From contig NZ_JAVIFU010000016.1 of assembly GCF_031157315.1 (NCBI RefSeq), positions 1 to 64,000 of the forward strand: 64,000 bases of DNA. The letters are read 5' to 3'. The notes beneath the pieces were generated by a model. That model saw nothing but the letters and a program-made list of their open reading frames with translations. It searched no databases and had not been told where the DNA came from. The translations under genes and the position numbers were made by a program. This document shows, piece by piece, positions 49,423-59,607 of the stretch; within the stretch, counting starts at the first letter, position 1, and each line of letters begins with the position of its first letter. Source of the stretch: Paenibacillus sp. LHD-38. Its GTDB lineage: Bacteria > Bacillota > Bacilli > Paenibacillales > Paenibacillaceae.

Positions 49423-51201
49423 ATGCGCGTGAAGCTGCACCTGAATCTCAACAATGTCCGACTGCGGAATAAGATGCTGGTCCTTTATATTTTTTCGGTA
49501 TTCCTCCCCATCGTATTGACGAATGTCATTTTCTATAATGTGACGACAGTGAATGTGAAAAACCAGCGGATGAAGGATTTTTCACGCGCCGTCGATCAGA
49601 TAAACAATGAATTCCGGTCCGAGGTCGAGGATGCCGTGACGATCTCGTCCGTATTTTATACGGACTATAATCTAAATCAAATATTAGAAACCGACTATCA
49701 AGAGCCAGCTGAATATATTGAGGCTTATGATACCTATTTCCGAAGAATTTTAAACAGCTACACCCCCGTATATACCTCCATTCAAAATATTAAAATTTAT
49801 GTTGAAAACCCAACGATGCTGCATTCCGGCGGCATCGGTTTTCTTTCGGATGAAATCAAGCAAACCGATTGGTATCGTCTGCTGCAGGAGAAGCACAATA
49901 CTTACCCGATCTTTATCCGCACGCAGCAGGAAGACTTGTATTTGAAGAGCGAAGAGAATGTTTCCCGAAATACCTTCAGCATTATACGTGAAATGAATTA
50001 TTATGAATCAAAAAAACAGTGGAAGAAGTTTTTGAAAATTGATTTGAAAACAAGCACGATTGAACAAATTTTCCGGAATCAGAATTTACAAGGCAGTATT
50101 TACTTAGTCAATGACAAAGGAGAAATCGAGTTTACAACTGACCCTGCGGTGGACTGGCGAAAAGATTCCATACGCTATGATTCGCTGGAATTTCCATCGG
50201 ATGCCATCGCTTTCCAGGCTGAATACAACTATGTCAGCTATATGGACAACTGGCGCATTATTGCTTCGATTTCGGAGGAAGAGGTATTGAAGGAAGTGCG
50301 TCAATCGCGTGAATTTGTCTTCGTATTGGCCTGCTTGAATATTTTCATTCCGACATTGATTATTTTATGGATTACGCGTTCATTGAATGTACGGCTGGTT
50401 GAAATTCTTAAACATATGAAAAAAGTGAAAAACCAGCATTTCGATACGATTAAACAGGAAGAATATTCGGATGAAATCGGTCAATTGACGAGCGAATTCA
50501 ATCGGATGACGGTACAGGTGAAAAGCTTGATTGACGATGTCTATATCGCGGACATTCAGACGAAATCCTTAGAGCTGGAACGAAGAAAGGCTCAGCTTAA
50601 TGCGCTGCAAAGCCAAATTAATCCTCATTTTTTATTTAATGCGCTGGAAACGATTCGAATGCGCAGTCTGATAAAGGATGAGACAGAGACGGCAAAAATT
50701 ATTCAGAATATGGCGAAAATATTCAGAAACTCGCTTACTTGGGGCAAGGACCGAGTGATGGTCAGCGAGGAAGTGGAGTTTATTGTTTGCTTCTTGGAAA
50801 TCCAAAAATATCGATTTGAGGACCGGATGGAATACCATATTCACATTGATCCCTCGGCCAAACAGTGCATGATGCCAAAAATGATGTTCCTTCCGTTTGT
50901 GGAAAATGCCAGCATTCACGGCATTGAGCCGCTTAGGAACGGAGGCAAAATTGAAGTGAGGGTCGAACGGGAGGAAGATGAGCTGATCTTTTCCATCCGA
51001 GACAATGGCATTGGAATGGACGAAGAGAAAGTGAAGCAGTTTTACGGTTATTTGGAGAGCGAGGAAGAGATCGGAGAAAGGATCGGCGTTCAAAATGTCA
51101 TTTATCGCTTGAAGCTGATCTACGGCGGCCGTTTTCAGCTTTTAATCGAGAGTATGCCTGGGGAAGGAACGTTTATTCGGGTTAGAGTACCCGTTGAATA
51201 G
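49423..51201 (+). CDS. YesM-type sensor histidine kinase
   Basis: 592-aa membrane sensor kinase. There are two transmembrane helices (about residues 17-40, MLVLYIFSVFLPIVLTNVIF; and about 297-318, FVFVLACLNIFIPTLIILWI) around a 250-residue extracellular sensor. A HAMP-like linker follows. The phosphoacceptor His is at about 402 in INPHFLFNALETIRM. The C-terminal HATPase has FVENASIHGIE and DNGIGMDEEKV. AAAGGGG is upstream. It presumably senses xylo- or aldouronic oligosaccharides outside the cell and signals to YesN. Confidence 0.93.
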   Translation: MRVKLHLNLNNVRLRNKMLVLYIFSVFLPIVLTNVIFYNVTTVNVKNQRMKDFSRAVDQINNEFRSEVEDAVTISSVFYTDYNLNQILETDYQEPAEYIEAYDTYFRRILNSYTPVYTSIQNIKIYVENPTMLHSGGIGFLSDEIKQTDWYRLLQEKHNTYPIFIRTQQEDLYLKSEENVSRNTFSIIREMNYYESKKQWKKFLKIDLKTSTIEQIFRNQNLQGSIYLVNDKGEIEFTTDPAVDWRKDSIRYDSLEFPSDAIAFQAEYNYVSYMDNWRIIASISEEEVLKEVRQSREFVFVLACLNIFIPTLIILWITRSLNVRLVEILKHMKKVKNQHFDTIKQEEYSDEIGQLTSEFNRMTVQVKSLIDDVYIADIQTKSLELERRKAQLNALQSQINPHFLFNALETIRMRSLIKDETETAKIIQNMAKIFRNSLTWGKDRVMVSEEVEFIVCFLEIQKYRFEDRMEYHIHIDPSAKQCMMPKMMFLPFVENASIHGIEPLRNGGKIEVRVEREEDELIFSIRDNGIGMDEEKVKQFYGYLESEEEIGERIGVQNVIYRLKLIYGGRFQLLIESMPGEGTFIRVRVPVE

Positions 51202-51296
51202 GTTAGGTCGCAACTCAAACCGGCTGAAGGTTATATGCTTTTTAAAGCAAGAACTATAGTTTGCCGGGTAAACAAAGGTTCTGAATTTTTTTATAC

Positions 51297-51310
51297 TGAA
51301 AGTGCTTACA
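51297..51310 (+). promoter_or_regulatory. cre-like site at the lplA promoter
   Basis: TGAAAGTGCTTACA matches the CcpA cre consensus TGWAANCGNTNWCA at 13 of 14 positions (T for the central C). It overlaps or follows a -10-like TATACT (51292-51297) and lies 40 bp before the solute-binding protein start. Confidence 0.55.
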
Positions 51311-51350
51311 AAAACAAAAAAACAAAAAGTATGGAAAGGGGCTCGAAAAA

Positions 51351-53048
51351 GTGACAAAGAAATTATTATTAGTTTGTTTGGCTGCTTTCATGATTTTTAC
51401 TGTAGCGTGCTCGAATAACAACAATGGCGGAACAAACAAGCCCTCAGACAGCACGAACAGTCCGAATGCAACGGCGGATGAGGGAGAGAAACCGGCCCCA
51501 AAAGTGACTTTTTCTTATTTCAACGGCGTAGCGGCAGCTAAAGATACGAATACCAATGAAACGACGATCGGTAAAATACTTGAAGATCAAACCGGCGTTA
51601 ACTTTAAGATTGAGCACTTAGTTGGCGATCTTAATACGAAGATTGGAACGATGATTGCATCGAACGCTTATCCTGATGTTATGATTCCGGATGCCGCAAT
51701 CGACAAGATTCTAGATGCGGGCGCGTTCATTGCGCTTGATGATCTAATCGAACAATACGGTCCGAACATTAAACGCGTATACGGTCCTTATTTCAATCAA
51801 ATGAAAGCCGCAGACGGCAAAATTTACTTCCTGCCGTTCTCGAACACGGTTGGCGAATACATCCCGGATCCGAATATCGGACAAGGAGCTTTCTGGGTAC
51901 AGCGCCGCGTGTTGAAGGAAGCAGGATATCCGAAAATCACAACGCTTGACGCCTATATGGACTTGGTTAAAAATTTCGTAGAAAAACATAAAGACGAGGA
52001 TTTAACCGGTATCGTTTCCTTGACGCATGACTGGAGATTCTTCGCAACTTCTAACCCTCCAAACCATTTGGCTGGTTATCCGAACGATGGTAATGTCATC
52101 GTCGACATGACGACTTTTGAAGCAAAAACATACGCAGCGGATGACAATACAAAACGCTGGCTGAAAAAATTAAACGAGATCAACGCGGAAGGCTTGTTTG
52201 ATAAAGCATCCTTCGTAGACAACTATGATCAATATTTGGCGAAACTCACGTCTCACAAAGTAGTCGGATTCTTCGATTACGGCTGGCAGTTCGGGAACGC
52301 GCAAAATGCGCTTAAAGATGCCGCCAAGCAGGACCCGGCAATGGATGACTTTGTTTATTTCCCGCTGCCGGTAACCTTCGATGGTCAAAAGGATCAATAT
52401 TTGGATCCTCCAGGCTTCGTAAAAAACCGCGGTATGGGCATTACGGTAAGCGCAAAAGACCCGGTTCGCATTATTCAATACTTGGATAATCTGTTGACGG
52501 ACGAGAATCAAATTCTTCAAAAATGGGGCATTAAAGGCGAAACCTACGAAGTGGACGACAAAGGCCGGATGTACCGTACGGCTGAACAAATCTTAAAAAT
52601 CGATGAAACCTTTAATGAAAAATTCGGCTTCAAATACTACTCATGGAACTGGCCGCTTTACGGAAACAACTCTTCCCTGCCTGACGGCAATGCGGTTGCT
52701 CCAGGAAATCAGCCGGAAGTGTTCCAAATGAGCCTGACGGATGCGGATAAAGCGATTCTTGAAAAATACGGCGTAAAAACCTATTCCGAAATGTTCGCTA
52801 AACCGGACGCCCGCCCTTGGTACCCTGCATGGGGCATTCCTAAGGAGCAAGGCTCGGAACAGCAAATATGGGAAACGAAAAAAGACGAAATCACGAAGAA
52901 GTACTTCCCTAAGCTTGTCCTTGCGAAGCCGGCCGATTTCGATAAGGTGTGGACAGAGTATACGGAAGCTTTCGGCAAGCTCGATACAGCAGCCTACGAG
53001 AAATGGACAACAGATGAAGTCAAGAAACTGATCGAAGCATCAAAATAA
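51351..53048 (+). CDS. lplA: Extracellular sugar-binding lipoprotein (LplA-type)
   Basis: 565-aa ABC importer substrate-binding lipoprotein. The signal peptide ends in a lipobox with C20 (FMIFTVAC), followed by an Asn/Gly/Ser-rich linker. The mature protein has the family-1 binding fold with blocks such as ASNAYPDVMIPDAAIDKILD, LPFSNTVGEYIPDPN and PGFVKNRGMGITVSAKDPVR. It starts with GTG 51351 after AAAGGGG. Its place before two permeases, GH10 and GH67 matches the aldouronate importer described in Paenibacillus sp. JDR-2. The ATPase is missing here, as usual for this class that shares MsmK-type subunits. Confidence 0.92.
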   Translation: MTKKLLLVCLAAFMIFTVACSNNNNGGTNKPSDSTNSPNATADEGEKPAPKVTFSYFNGVAAAKDTNTNETTIGKILEDQTGVNFKIEHLVGDLNTKIGTMIASNAYPDVMIPDAAIDKILDAGAFIALDDLIEQYGPNIKRVYGPYFNQMKAADGKIYFLPFSNTVGEYIPDPNIGQGAFWVQRRVLKEAGYPKITTLDAYMDLVKNFVEKHKDEDLTGIVSLTHDWRFFATSNPPNHLAGYPNDGNVIVDMTTFEAKTYAADDNTKRWLKKLNEINAEGLFDKASFVDNYDQYLAKLTSHKVVGFFDYGWQFGNAQNALKDAAKQDPAMDDFVYFPLPVTFDGQKDQYLDPPGFVKNRGMGITVSAKDPVRIIQYLDNLLTDENQILQKWGIKGETYEVDDKGRMYRTAEQILKIDETFNEKFGFKYYSWNWPLYGNNSSLPDGNAVAPGNQPEVFQMSLTDADKAILEKYGVKTYSEMFAKPDARPWYPAWGIPKEQGSEQQIWETKKDEITKKYFPKLVLAKPADFDKVWTEYTEAFGKLDTAAYEKWTTDEVKKLIEASK

Positions 53049-53069
53049 CAGTTAACGAATTAGCGGTGA

Positions 53070-53104
53070 GAGGCCGGCTTGCACATGCAATTGTCCGGCC
53101 TTTC
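53070..53104 (+). other. Intercistronic stem-loop lplA-lplB
   Basis: AGGCCGG (53071-53077) pairs with CCGGCCT (53095-53101), with TGCACATGCA palindromic in the loop and TTCT after. Such stems after binding-protein genes commonly stabilise the upstream message and lower permease expression. Confidence 0.65.
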
Positions 53105-53144
53105 TACTTTATATGCCTGATTCAGTCCGGAAGGAGAGATAAAG

Positions 53145-54119
53145 ATGGAACATAAGCGAGCAATGTCAACGTCAAACCTGGTGTTGCCTAAGAAGCCGAC
53201 AGGACTGAAGCATTTTTTAAAAAAGCTGATCGAACAGCGCGTGCTTATTCTCATGTCCGTACCGTTTTTAGTTTGGTTGTTCATATTTAAATACATGCCT
53301 CTATGGGGGTGGACCATCGCTTTTCAAGACTACAAGCCGGCCAAAAGCTTTGGCGACCAGAAGTGGGTGGGGTTTGAACATTTTCAATTTTTGTTCCAGG
53401 ATGAACGCTTTATCCGCGTATTAAGAAATACGCTTGCCATGAGCGGTATCAATCTGATTCTTGGCTTTGTGACGGCCATTACGCTTGCTTTGCTTCTGAA
53501 TGAGGTGCGCAAGGTTGCTTTTAAACGAGTGGTTCAAACGGTAAGCTATTTGCCGCATTTCATTTCATGGGTCGTTGCGGCAAGCATCATTCAAACGACG
53601 TTATCGCCAGACGGTATCATCAATCAATTGCTGCTTTGGACCGGCTTCGTCGAGAAGGGCGAGGAAATTCTGTTCCTCGGCATACCGGAGCAATTCTGGG
53701 CTATATTCGGAGCAAGCTCCGTTTGGAAGGACGTAGGCTGGAACACAATCGTCTATTTGGCGGCAATGACAATGATCGACCCCGCGCAGTATGAAGCGGC
53801 GGAGATGGACGGAGCAGGCCGTATTAAACGGATGTGGTATGTTACGCTTCCTGGCATTAAGCCGGTTATTATCGTATTGCTGATTATGAATATCGGGTAT
53901 TTGCTGGAATCGGGTTTCGAGCCGCAGTATTTGCTGGGGAACGGGATGAACGTCGATTTTTCCGAAAACCTTGACATATTTGTTCTTAAATACGGGATTG
54001 CACAAGGCAACTACTCGCTCTCGATCGCGGCGGGAATGTTTAAAACAATCATTAGTTTTATATTGTTATTCGCAGCGAACAATCTCGCGAAGCGGATGGG
54101 CGAGTCCAGACTATTTTAG
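53145..54119 (+). CDS. lplB: ABC sugar permease (LplB-type)
   Basis: 324-aa membrane protein with six helices. The EAA loop motif for contact with the ATPase is EAAEMDGAGRIKRMWYVTLPGIKP. The N-terminal MSVPFLVWLFIFKYMPLWGW and QDYKPAKSFGDQKWVGFEHF match the LplB/YtcP group. GGAAGGAGAG precedes the ATG. It follows the lplA stem-loop and is 14 bp before the second permease. It forms the channel with the next gene. Confidence 0.93.
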   Translation: MEHKRAMSTSNLVLPKKPTGLKHFLKKLIEQRVLILMSVPFLVWLFIFKYMPLWGWTIAFQDYKPAKSFGDQKWVGFEHFQFLFQDERFIRVLRNTLAMSGINLILGFVTAITLALLLNEVRKVAFKRVVQTVSYLPHFISWVVAASIIQTTLSPDGIINQLLLWTGFVEKGEEILFLGIPEQFWAIFGASSVWKDVGWNTIVYLAAMTMIDPAQYEAAEMDGAGRIKRMWYVTLPGIKPVIIVLLIMNIGYLLESGFEPQYLLGNGMNVDFSENLDIFVLKYGIAQGNYSLSIAAGMFKTIISFILLFAANNLAKRMGESRLF

Positions 54120-54133
54120 AGGGAGGGTACATC

Positions 54134-55078
54134 ATGAATCAATCGGCAGCGGGAGCTGTTTCCAAAAAATCAAGCCGCATACGTTCGTCGAAAGGCGATA
54201 TCATCTTCGACACATGCAATTATATCTTTCTTACATTACTGATGATCGTTACCCTATATCCTTTCTTGAATACGGCCGCCGTTTCGCTGAATAACGCGAC
54301 AGACTCGATCAAGGGCGGCATCTATTTGCTGCCTAGAATGTGGACGCTGGACAATTACGCTTATGTGCTTAAGGAATCCACCATATTCCATGCGACGATG
54401 ATTTCGGTTCTGCGTACCGTGATCGGAACGATTGCAACCGTGTTTTGCTCAGCCATGGTGGCCTATACCATTACGAGACAGGAGTATGTTCTTCGTAAGT
54501 TCGTTACGATCGCGTTCATTTTGACGATGTACTTTAACGGCGGCCTTATTCCAAACTTTTTGTTAATCCGCGATTTGGGTTTGCTTGATAATTTCTGGGT
54601 GTATATCTTCCCCGGCCTAATCGGCGTATTTAACTTAATCATCATTCGTTCTTTTATCGAAGGTTTACCGGAGAGCATTCTCGAGTCGGCAAGAATAGAC
54701 GGCGCAGGCGATTTTAAAATGTTTTACAGTATCGTACTGCCCTTGTGCGTTCCGGTGCTTGCGACCGTCGCTTTATTCTCAGCGGTGTATCAGTGGAACC
54801 AATGGTTTGACGTCTTCTTGTACAATTCATCGAATATCGATTTAAGCACATTGCAATATGAGCTTCAGAAAATTTTGCAGAATTCCAATGCTTCCTTGAC
54901 GACGAAGTCGGCCGGCGATGCATTTGCCAATGCGGGCAATACGGGAGCCAATACGGTAACGCCGTTCGCCATTCGGGCAACGATGACCATTGTAGCCTCT
55001 CTGCCGATCATCATGGTATATCCGTTTTTGCAAAAGTATTTCGTGAAAGGTATGACCGTAGGCGGCGTGAAAGGATAA
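54134..55078 (+). CDS. lplC: ABC sugar permease (LplC/YtcP-type)
   Basis: 314-aa membrane protein with six helices. The EAA-type motif is ESARIDGAGDFKMFYSIVLPLCVP. YPFLNTAAVSLNNATDSIKGG and MYFNGGLIPNFLLIRDLGL are typical of the YtcP/LplC group. GGGAGGG lies before the ATG. The last residues FVKGMTVGGVKG are the common family ending. It is the partner of lplB; GH10 follows directly. Confidence 0.93.
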   Translation: MNQSAAGAVSKKSSRIRSSKGDIIFDTCNYIFLTLLMIVTLYPFLNTAAVSLNNATDSIKGGIYLLPRMWTLDNYAYVLKESTIFHATMISVLRTVIGTIATVFCSAMVAYTITRQEYVLRKFVTIAFILTMYFNGGLIPNFLLIRDLGLLDNFWVYIFPGLIGVFNLIIIRSFIEGLPESILESARIDGAGDFKMFYSIVLPLCVPVLATVALFSAVYQWNQWFDVFLYNSSNIDLSTLQYELQKILQNSNASLTTKSAGDAFANAGNTGANTVTPFAIRATMTIVASLPIIMVYPFLQKYFVKGMTVGGVKG

Positions 55079-55082
55079 TCGA

Positions 55083-56108
55083 ATGGGGGAACAGGAAGTG
55101 AACAACATTCCGAACCGCAGCATTCCAAAGCTTCATGAGGCATTTCAAGCCTCGTTCGATATTGGAGCAGCGGTTAATCCGCGAACGATCATTCAGGCGG
55201 GAGAGCTGATCGCCAAGCATTATAACAGCCTGACCGCTGAGAATGAGATGAAGTTCGTAAGCCTGCATCCGGCAGAGGATACGTATTCGTTCGAAGAGGC
55301 AGACAAGATCGTTGCTTTTGCAAGAGAGCATGGCAAGAAAATGAGAGGACATACGCTTGTTTGGCACAATCAGACATCGGATTGGCTGTTCCAAGAAGCG
55401 GATGGCCGTCCGGTCAGCCGCGATAAGCTGTATGACCGCTTGAAATCGCATATTGATACAGTCGTGAAGCGCTATAAAGAGGATATTTATGCGTGGGATG
55501 TTGTGAATGAGGTGATCGCGGACGAGGGTTCGGAGCTTCTGCGCCCCTCCAAATGGCTGGATATCGCTGGGCCCGGTTTTATCGCCAAAGCCTTTGAGCT
55601 CGCTCATGAAGCGGATCCCAAAGCCCAGCTTTTCTACAATGATTACAATGAGTCGAATCACGATAAGCGCGATAAGATCTACCGTTTGGTCAAATCCTTG
55701 CTTGAGCAAGGCGTTCCGGTGCATGGCGTCGGCCTTCAAGCGCATTGGAATCTGCATAGTCCTGAATTGGATGATATACGGGCTGCAATCGAGAAATATG
55801 CTTCGCTTGGCTTAAGGCTTCAATTGACGGAACTTGATGTATCGATGTTCCGTCACGATGACCGCCACACGGATCTAGCAAGCCCTACGGCTGAAATGCT
55901 GGATTTGCAAGAAAAGCGTTATGAAGCCTTGTTTAAACTGCTGGAGGAGTATCGGAGCCATATTGACGCCGTTACTTTCTGGGGAGCCGCGGATGATTAT
56001 ACGTGGCTGAGTGACTTTCCTGTACGTGGACGGAAAAACTGGCCGCTTCTGTTCAATGAGGAGCATGAGCCGAAAGGCTCGTTCTGGCGAGTTATTCAGA
56101 GGAGCTAA
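55083..56108 (+). CDS. xynA: GH10 endo-xylanase, cytoplasmic
   Basis: 341-aa TIM-barrel glycoside hydrolase. Acid/base E143 is in WDVVNEVI and the nucleophile E250 is in LQLTELDVSM. Substrate-binding blocks include LTAENEMKF, RGHTLVWHNQTSDWLF and FYNDYNE. There is no signal peptide or carbohydrate-binding module, so it cleaves imported oligosaccharides inside the cell, like XynA2 of Paenibacillus JDR-2. Two starts are possible: ATG 55083 after AAAGGA, or GTG 55098. It is 4 bp after the permease and co-transcribed with the GH67 gene. Confidence 0.95.
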   Translation: MGEQEVNNIPNRSIPKLHEAFQASFDIGAAVNPRTIIQAGELIAKHYNSLTAENEMKFVSLHPAEDTYSFEEADKIVAFAREHGKKMRGHTLVWHNQTSDWLFQEADGRPVSRDKLYDRLKSHIDTVVKRYKEDIYAWDVVNEVIADEGSELLRPSKWLDIAGPGFIAKAFELAHEADPKAQLFYNDYNESNHDKRDKIYRLVKSLLEQGVPVHGVGLQAHWNLHSPELDDIRAAIEKYASLGLRLQLTELDVSMFRHDDRHTDLASPTAEMLDLQEKRYEALFKLLEEYRSHIDAVTFWGAADDYTWLSDFPVRGRKNWPLLFNEEHEPKGSFWRVIQRS

Positions 56109-56146
56109 CAACTGCAAAGCGGGTTCGTAAGGAGGCATTTTGATTA

Positions 56147-58189
56147 ATGAACAGTTCGGCATATAAGGCTTGGCTGAATTACTTTCCGATTGAGGATAGG
56201 CAAAAGAAAAAAGCCTATAGCGACATTTTAGGCCAAACTATTGCTGCGGATAAACGTTCCGTCGTTATGGAAACCGCCGTAAAGGAGCTCCAGCATGGCA
56301 TCCAAGCTTTGCTTGGCATCGATGCGTGCATCATGGAGAGGCCTGAGGATGGTGGCCGCGTTCAACTAGCGGTTTACTCGGAAGAGGAAGGCCCAGGGGA
56401 ATGGAAGCAGGGGAAAGAAGGATATACGCTGCGTTACCGGCAAGAAAGCGGCTATGGCGCAATAATGGTTACCGGAGGCTCGGATGCCGGCATATTATAC
56501 GGCGTGTTCCATTTGCTTCGGCTAGTAGGCGCAGGAGAGCCTTTAGAGGAACTGAATGTGAATGAATCACCAAGAAACGATTTGCGGATGATTAACCAAT
56601 GGGATAATGCAGACGGCACCATCGAGAGAGGGTACGCGGGGCGTTCGATTTTTTATCGGAACGGCGGCATCACCTCTGAATTGCAGCGTATTAGGGATTA
56701 TGCGCGTTTGCTGGCCTCCGCCGGTCTCAACGCCATCTCTATTAACAATGTGAATGTTCATGCGCTGGAGACCAGGTTCATAACGGAAGAGCTGCTTCCG
56801 TCCATTGCGCTCTTCGCGGATGCGTTCCGGGAATACGGTATCACTTTATTCCTGAGCGTGAATTTTGCGGCGCCGCTGCAATTGGGGGACCTGCCGACAG
56901 CAGATCCGCTGGATAGCGACGTGCAAAGTTGGTGGAAGGAAACGGCTGACCGGATTTATAGGTTCATTCCTGATTTCGGAGGCTTTGTCGTGAAGGCGGA
57001 CTCCGAGCATCGGCCAGGTCCGTTCGCCTACGGCCGCGATCATGCGGACGGGGCAAACATGCTGGCTGATGCGCTTGCAAGCCATGGCGGAATCGTGATC
57101 TGGCGCTGCTTCGTTTATGATTGCATGCAGGATTGGCGTGACCGGAAGACCGACCGCGCTCGTGCGGCATATGATCATTTCAAACCGTTAGACGGCCGTT
57201 TTCGGCGAAATGTATTGCTGCAAATTAAGAATGGACCGATGGACTTTCAGGTTCGGGAGCCTGTCTCCCCTTTATTCGGCGCTATGAAACAAACCAATCA
57301 AATCCTGGAGTTTCAGATAACCCAAGAGTATACAGGCCAGCAGCGGCATCTATGTTATCTGGTACCGCAATGGAAGCAGGTACTCGATTTCGATACGCAT
57401 GCGGAAGGTTCGGGTACTGAGGTGAAACGGATCGTAGATGGATCGCTATACGGGATGACGTTTAGCGGCATTGCCGCCGTATCGAATATCGGGGATGAGG
57501 AAAGCTGGACGGGACATATTCTTGCTCAGGCTAATCTGTACGGGTATGGCCGCCTAATCTGGAATCCGGATTTAACGGCCGAGGAAATTGGCGTGGAGTG
57601 GACCATCGCAACGTTTGGAAACGATCCCGAAGTCGTAACGGGGATCGGCCGGATGCTGATGTTGTCGTGGCCGATTTACGAAGGTTACACGGCGCCGCTT
57701 GGCGTCGGCTGGATGGTCGCGCCTAACCATCACTACGGTCCGGATGTAGACGGCTACGAGTACTCAAGGTGGGGAACCTATCATTTTGCGGATCGGGACG
57801 GTATCGGCGTTAACCGGACGCAGACGAGTGGCACGGGATATACATCGCAGTACGCTGAGCCGAACGCAGCTCTGTATGACAGCTTGAAAACCTGTCCGGA
57901 CGAGCTTCTGCTGTTTTTTCACCATGTACCCTATACCCATAAGCTCCAATCTGGAAAAACGGTAATTCAACATATTTATGATATACATTTCTGGGGCGCG
58001 GAGGAAGCGGACAGGCTGCAGCAGCAATGGGCTGGCCTCTCCAGCAAAATCGACGAAGCCAGATTTGCCCCTATTGCTGAGCGTTTGGCTGTCCAGGCCG
58101 AACATGCTAGAAATTGGCGTGATATTATTAATACGTATTTCTATCGTAAATCAGGTATTTCTGACGTGGAAGGTCGAGTCATTTATTAG
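56147..58189 (+). CDS. aguA: GH67 alpha-glucuronidase
   Basis: 680-aa intracellular enzyme removing (4-O-methyl)glucuronic acid from the non-reducing end of aldouronic acids. The probable acid is E287 in [33 protein letters not shown] and [11 protein letters not shown] carry the conserved Asp/Glu that activate water. [20 protein letters not shown] and [19 protein letters not shown] are further family blocks. GGAGG is 11 nt upstream. It ends the operon lplABC-xynA-aguA. Its product feeds GH10, GH52 and uronate isomerase. Confidence 0.96.
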   Translation: MNSSAYKAWLNYFPIEDRQKKKAYSDILGQTIAADKRSVVMETAVKELQHGIQALLGIDACIMERPEDGGRVQLAVYSEEEGPGEWKQGKEGYTLRYRQESGYGAIMVTGGSDAGILYGVFHLLRLVGAGEPLEELNVNESPRNDLRMINQWDNADGTIERGYAGRSIFYRNGGITSELQRIRDYARLLASAGLNAISINNVNVHALETRFITEELLPSIALFADAFREYGITLFLSVNFAAPLQLGDLPTADPLDSDVQSWWKETADRIYRFIPDFGGFVVKADSEHRPGPFAYGRDHADGANMLADALASHGGIVIWRCFVYDCMQDWRDRKTDRARAAYDHFKPLDGRFRRNVLLQIKNGPMDFQVREPVSPLFGAMKQTNQILEFQITQEYTGQQRHLCYLVPQWKQVLDFDTHAEGSGTEVKRIVDGSLYGMTFSGIAAVSNIGDEESWTGHILAQANLYGYGRLIWNPDLTAEEIGVEWTIATFGNDPEVVTGIGRMLMLSWPIYEGYTAPLGVGWMVAPNHHYGPDVDGYEYSRWGTYHFADRDGIGVNRTQTSGTGYTSQYAEPNAALYDSLKTCPDELLLFFHHVPYTHKLQSGKTVIQHIYDIHFWGAEEADRLQQQWAGLSSKIDEARFAPIAERLAVQAEHARNWRDIINTYFYRKSGISDVEGRVIY

Positions 58190-58230
58190 TGTTCAAGGAA
58201 AATAAGGGACTATACGGATCCCAATAATAG

Positions 58231-58284
58231 AAACAGCGGCAGCCAGGACGAGATAATAAAGTCCGAGGCTGCCGCTGTTTTATT
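58231..58284. terminator. Terminator between convergent aguA and speE
   Basis: AAACAGCGGCAGCC (58231-58244) pairs perfectly with GGCTGCCGCTGTTT (58267-58280), followed by TATT. An inner GGAC/GTCC is present, as in the hairpin at 27190. Confidence 0.85.
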
Positions 58285-58360
58285 GAGCAATAGTTATCCG
58301 TTAGCTCAACGAAGCTGCCGTTCTATGCCGGCAGCCTCGTTCTGGTGATTTTAAGCAATA
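58285..58360. repeat. Dispersed hairpin repeat
   Basis: GAGCAATAGTTATCCGTTAG, then CTCAACGAAGCTGCCG and CGGCAGCCTCGTT, then AAGCAATAG. The GCTGCCG/CGGCAGC stem is flanked by repeated AGCAATAG. It resembles the elements at 22921-23015 and 60690-60790. Confidence 0.55.
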
Positions 58361-58407
58361 GTTCCTCGTTTCAATGGACGCTTTCTTTATCACAACGAAT
58401 AACGAAT

Positions 58408-59235
58408 CTACTTACACAGCTCACCAACAAATTTAGGCAGTACAAAGGAAGCCTTATGCAATTTAGGTGTATAATACTTCGTATCCAATTCGAAGAAACG
58501 ATCTTGGCTCACATTGAGTGGATCATGTGTCTTCGATCCCAACGTGAACGTCCATAACCCGCTAGGGTAAGTTGGGATGTTACAAGTATATAAACGTGTG
58601 ACAGGGAAAATTTCTTTTGAATCCTGGATAGCTGTGCGAATCAAATCAGCTTTAAACCAAGGGTTATCCGTCTGAGCTACAAAAATGCCGTCCTTTTTAA
58701 GCGCTTTTGCAATGCCTGCATAAAAACCCTTTGTAAATAAGTGAGCTGCTGGTCCTACTGGCTCAGTAGAATCCACCAAAATGATATCGTATTCATCCAT
58801 ACTTTCTAATATGTGCATAAAGCCATCGCCAATGATTAGTTTGGCCTTTGGATGCCCATAAGCAGAGGCTATATGGGGAAGATGCTGTTTGGAGTGCTCC
58901 ACTACTTTGCCATCAATTTCAACTTGTACAACCTGCTCCACACTTGGGTGCTTTAACACTTCACGAATTGTTCCACCGTCTCCGCCTCCTACTACAAGGA
59001 CTTTCTTTGGATTATTGTGAGTAAAGAGGGGGACATGAACAATCATTTCATGGTATACAAATTCATCCCTCTCTGTAGTCATGACCATATTATCTAGAAG
59101 AAGCATGTTGCCAAACTCTTCTGTTTCAATAAGATCTAGTTGTTGAAAAGGTGTTTGTTCCGAATACAGAGATTTTTTGACTTTAGCTGTGATTCCAAAT
59201 GAGTTCGTTTGCTTTTCTGTAAACCATAATTCCAT
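58408..59235 (-). CDS. speE: Spermidine synthase
   Basis: 275-aa aminopropyltransferase that makes spermidine from putrescine and decarboxylated S-adenosylmethionine. The N-terminal beta domain is followed by the methyltransferase-like fold: [27 protein letters not shown] and the catalytic Asp in [20 protein letters not shown] precedes the ATG. It lies 57 bp behind two SMR exporter genes and a TetR regulator on the same strand, so polyamine synthesis and efflux appear to be regulated together. The sequence is AT-richer than the xylan locus. Confidence 0.95.
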   Translation of the reverse strand: MELWFTEKQTNSFGITAKVKKSLYSEQTPFQQLDLIETEEFGNMLLLDNMVMTTERDEFVYHEMIVHVPLFTHNNPKKVLVVGGGDGGTIREVLKHPSVEQVVQVEIDGKVVEHSKQHLPHIASAYGHPKAKLIIGDGFMHILESMDEYDIILVDSTEPVGPAAHLFTKGFYAGIAKALKKDGIFVAQTDNPWFKADLIRTAIQDSKEIFPVTRLYTCNIPTYPSGLWTFTLGSKTHDPLNVSQDRFFELDTKYYTPKLHKASFVLPKFVGELCK

Positions 59236-59292
59236 TTGAAATACCTCCTGATAATTTAATATTTTTAATTGATTAAGTTACTTATCTCCTGA

Positions 59293-59607
59293 TTAAGAGA
59301 TGAGTTTAAGCCCCACAGCAGCAGCTAAAACCATGGCAATGAATAGAGCACGACGCCATTCTTTAGATTCACCGAATAAAAACATGCCAACTAATGCGCC
59401 TCCAACAGTACCAATCCCCGTCCATATCGCATAAGCCGTACCCATAGGTAGGCTTCTCATTGAATAACTCAAACATATGAAGCTAAGAATGATCGCCCCG
59501 GAAAAGAGTAGATAAGCTTTTACGATATTGTCACGTTTAATCCGGTTCATCCCGAGCACAGCTACTATTTCAAATAGACCAGCGAAAATTAACGATAACC
59601 AAGCCAT
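59293..59607 (-). CDS. SMR-family exporter subunit (second of pair)
   Basis: 104-aa membrane protein with four helices. The essential Glu of SMR proteins is E13 in FAGLFEIVAVLGMN. SYSMRSLPMGTAYAIWTGIGTVGG is the conserved loop and helix. Its ATG overlaps the stop of the preceding SMR gene (TAATG), a strict translational coupling typical of heterodimeric pairs such as MdtJI or YkkCD. Given the speE neighbour, a polyamine substrate is the best guess. Confidence 0.9.
   Translation of the reverse strand: MAWLSLIFAGLFEIVAVLGMNRIKRDNIVKAYLLFSGAIILSFICLSYSMRSLPMGTAYAIWTGIGTVGGALVGMFLFGESKEWRRALFIAMVLAAAVGLKLIS

Noticed and set aside
55011..55757. 248-aa minus-strand ORF over lplC/xynA
   Set aside because: It spans two well-supported genes on the other strand and shows no domain.
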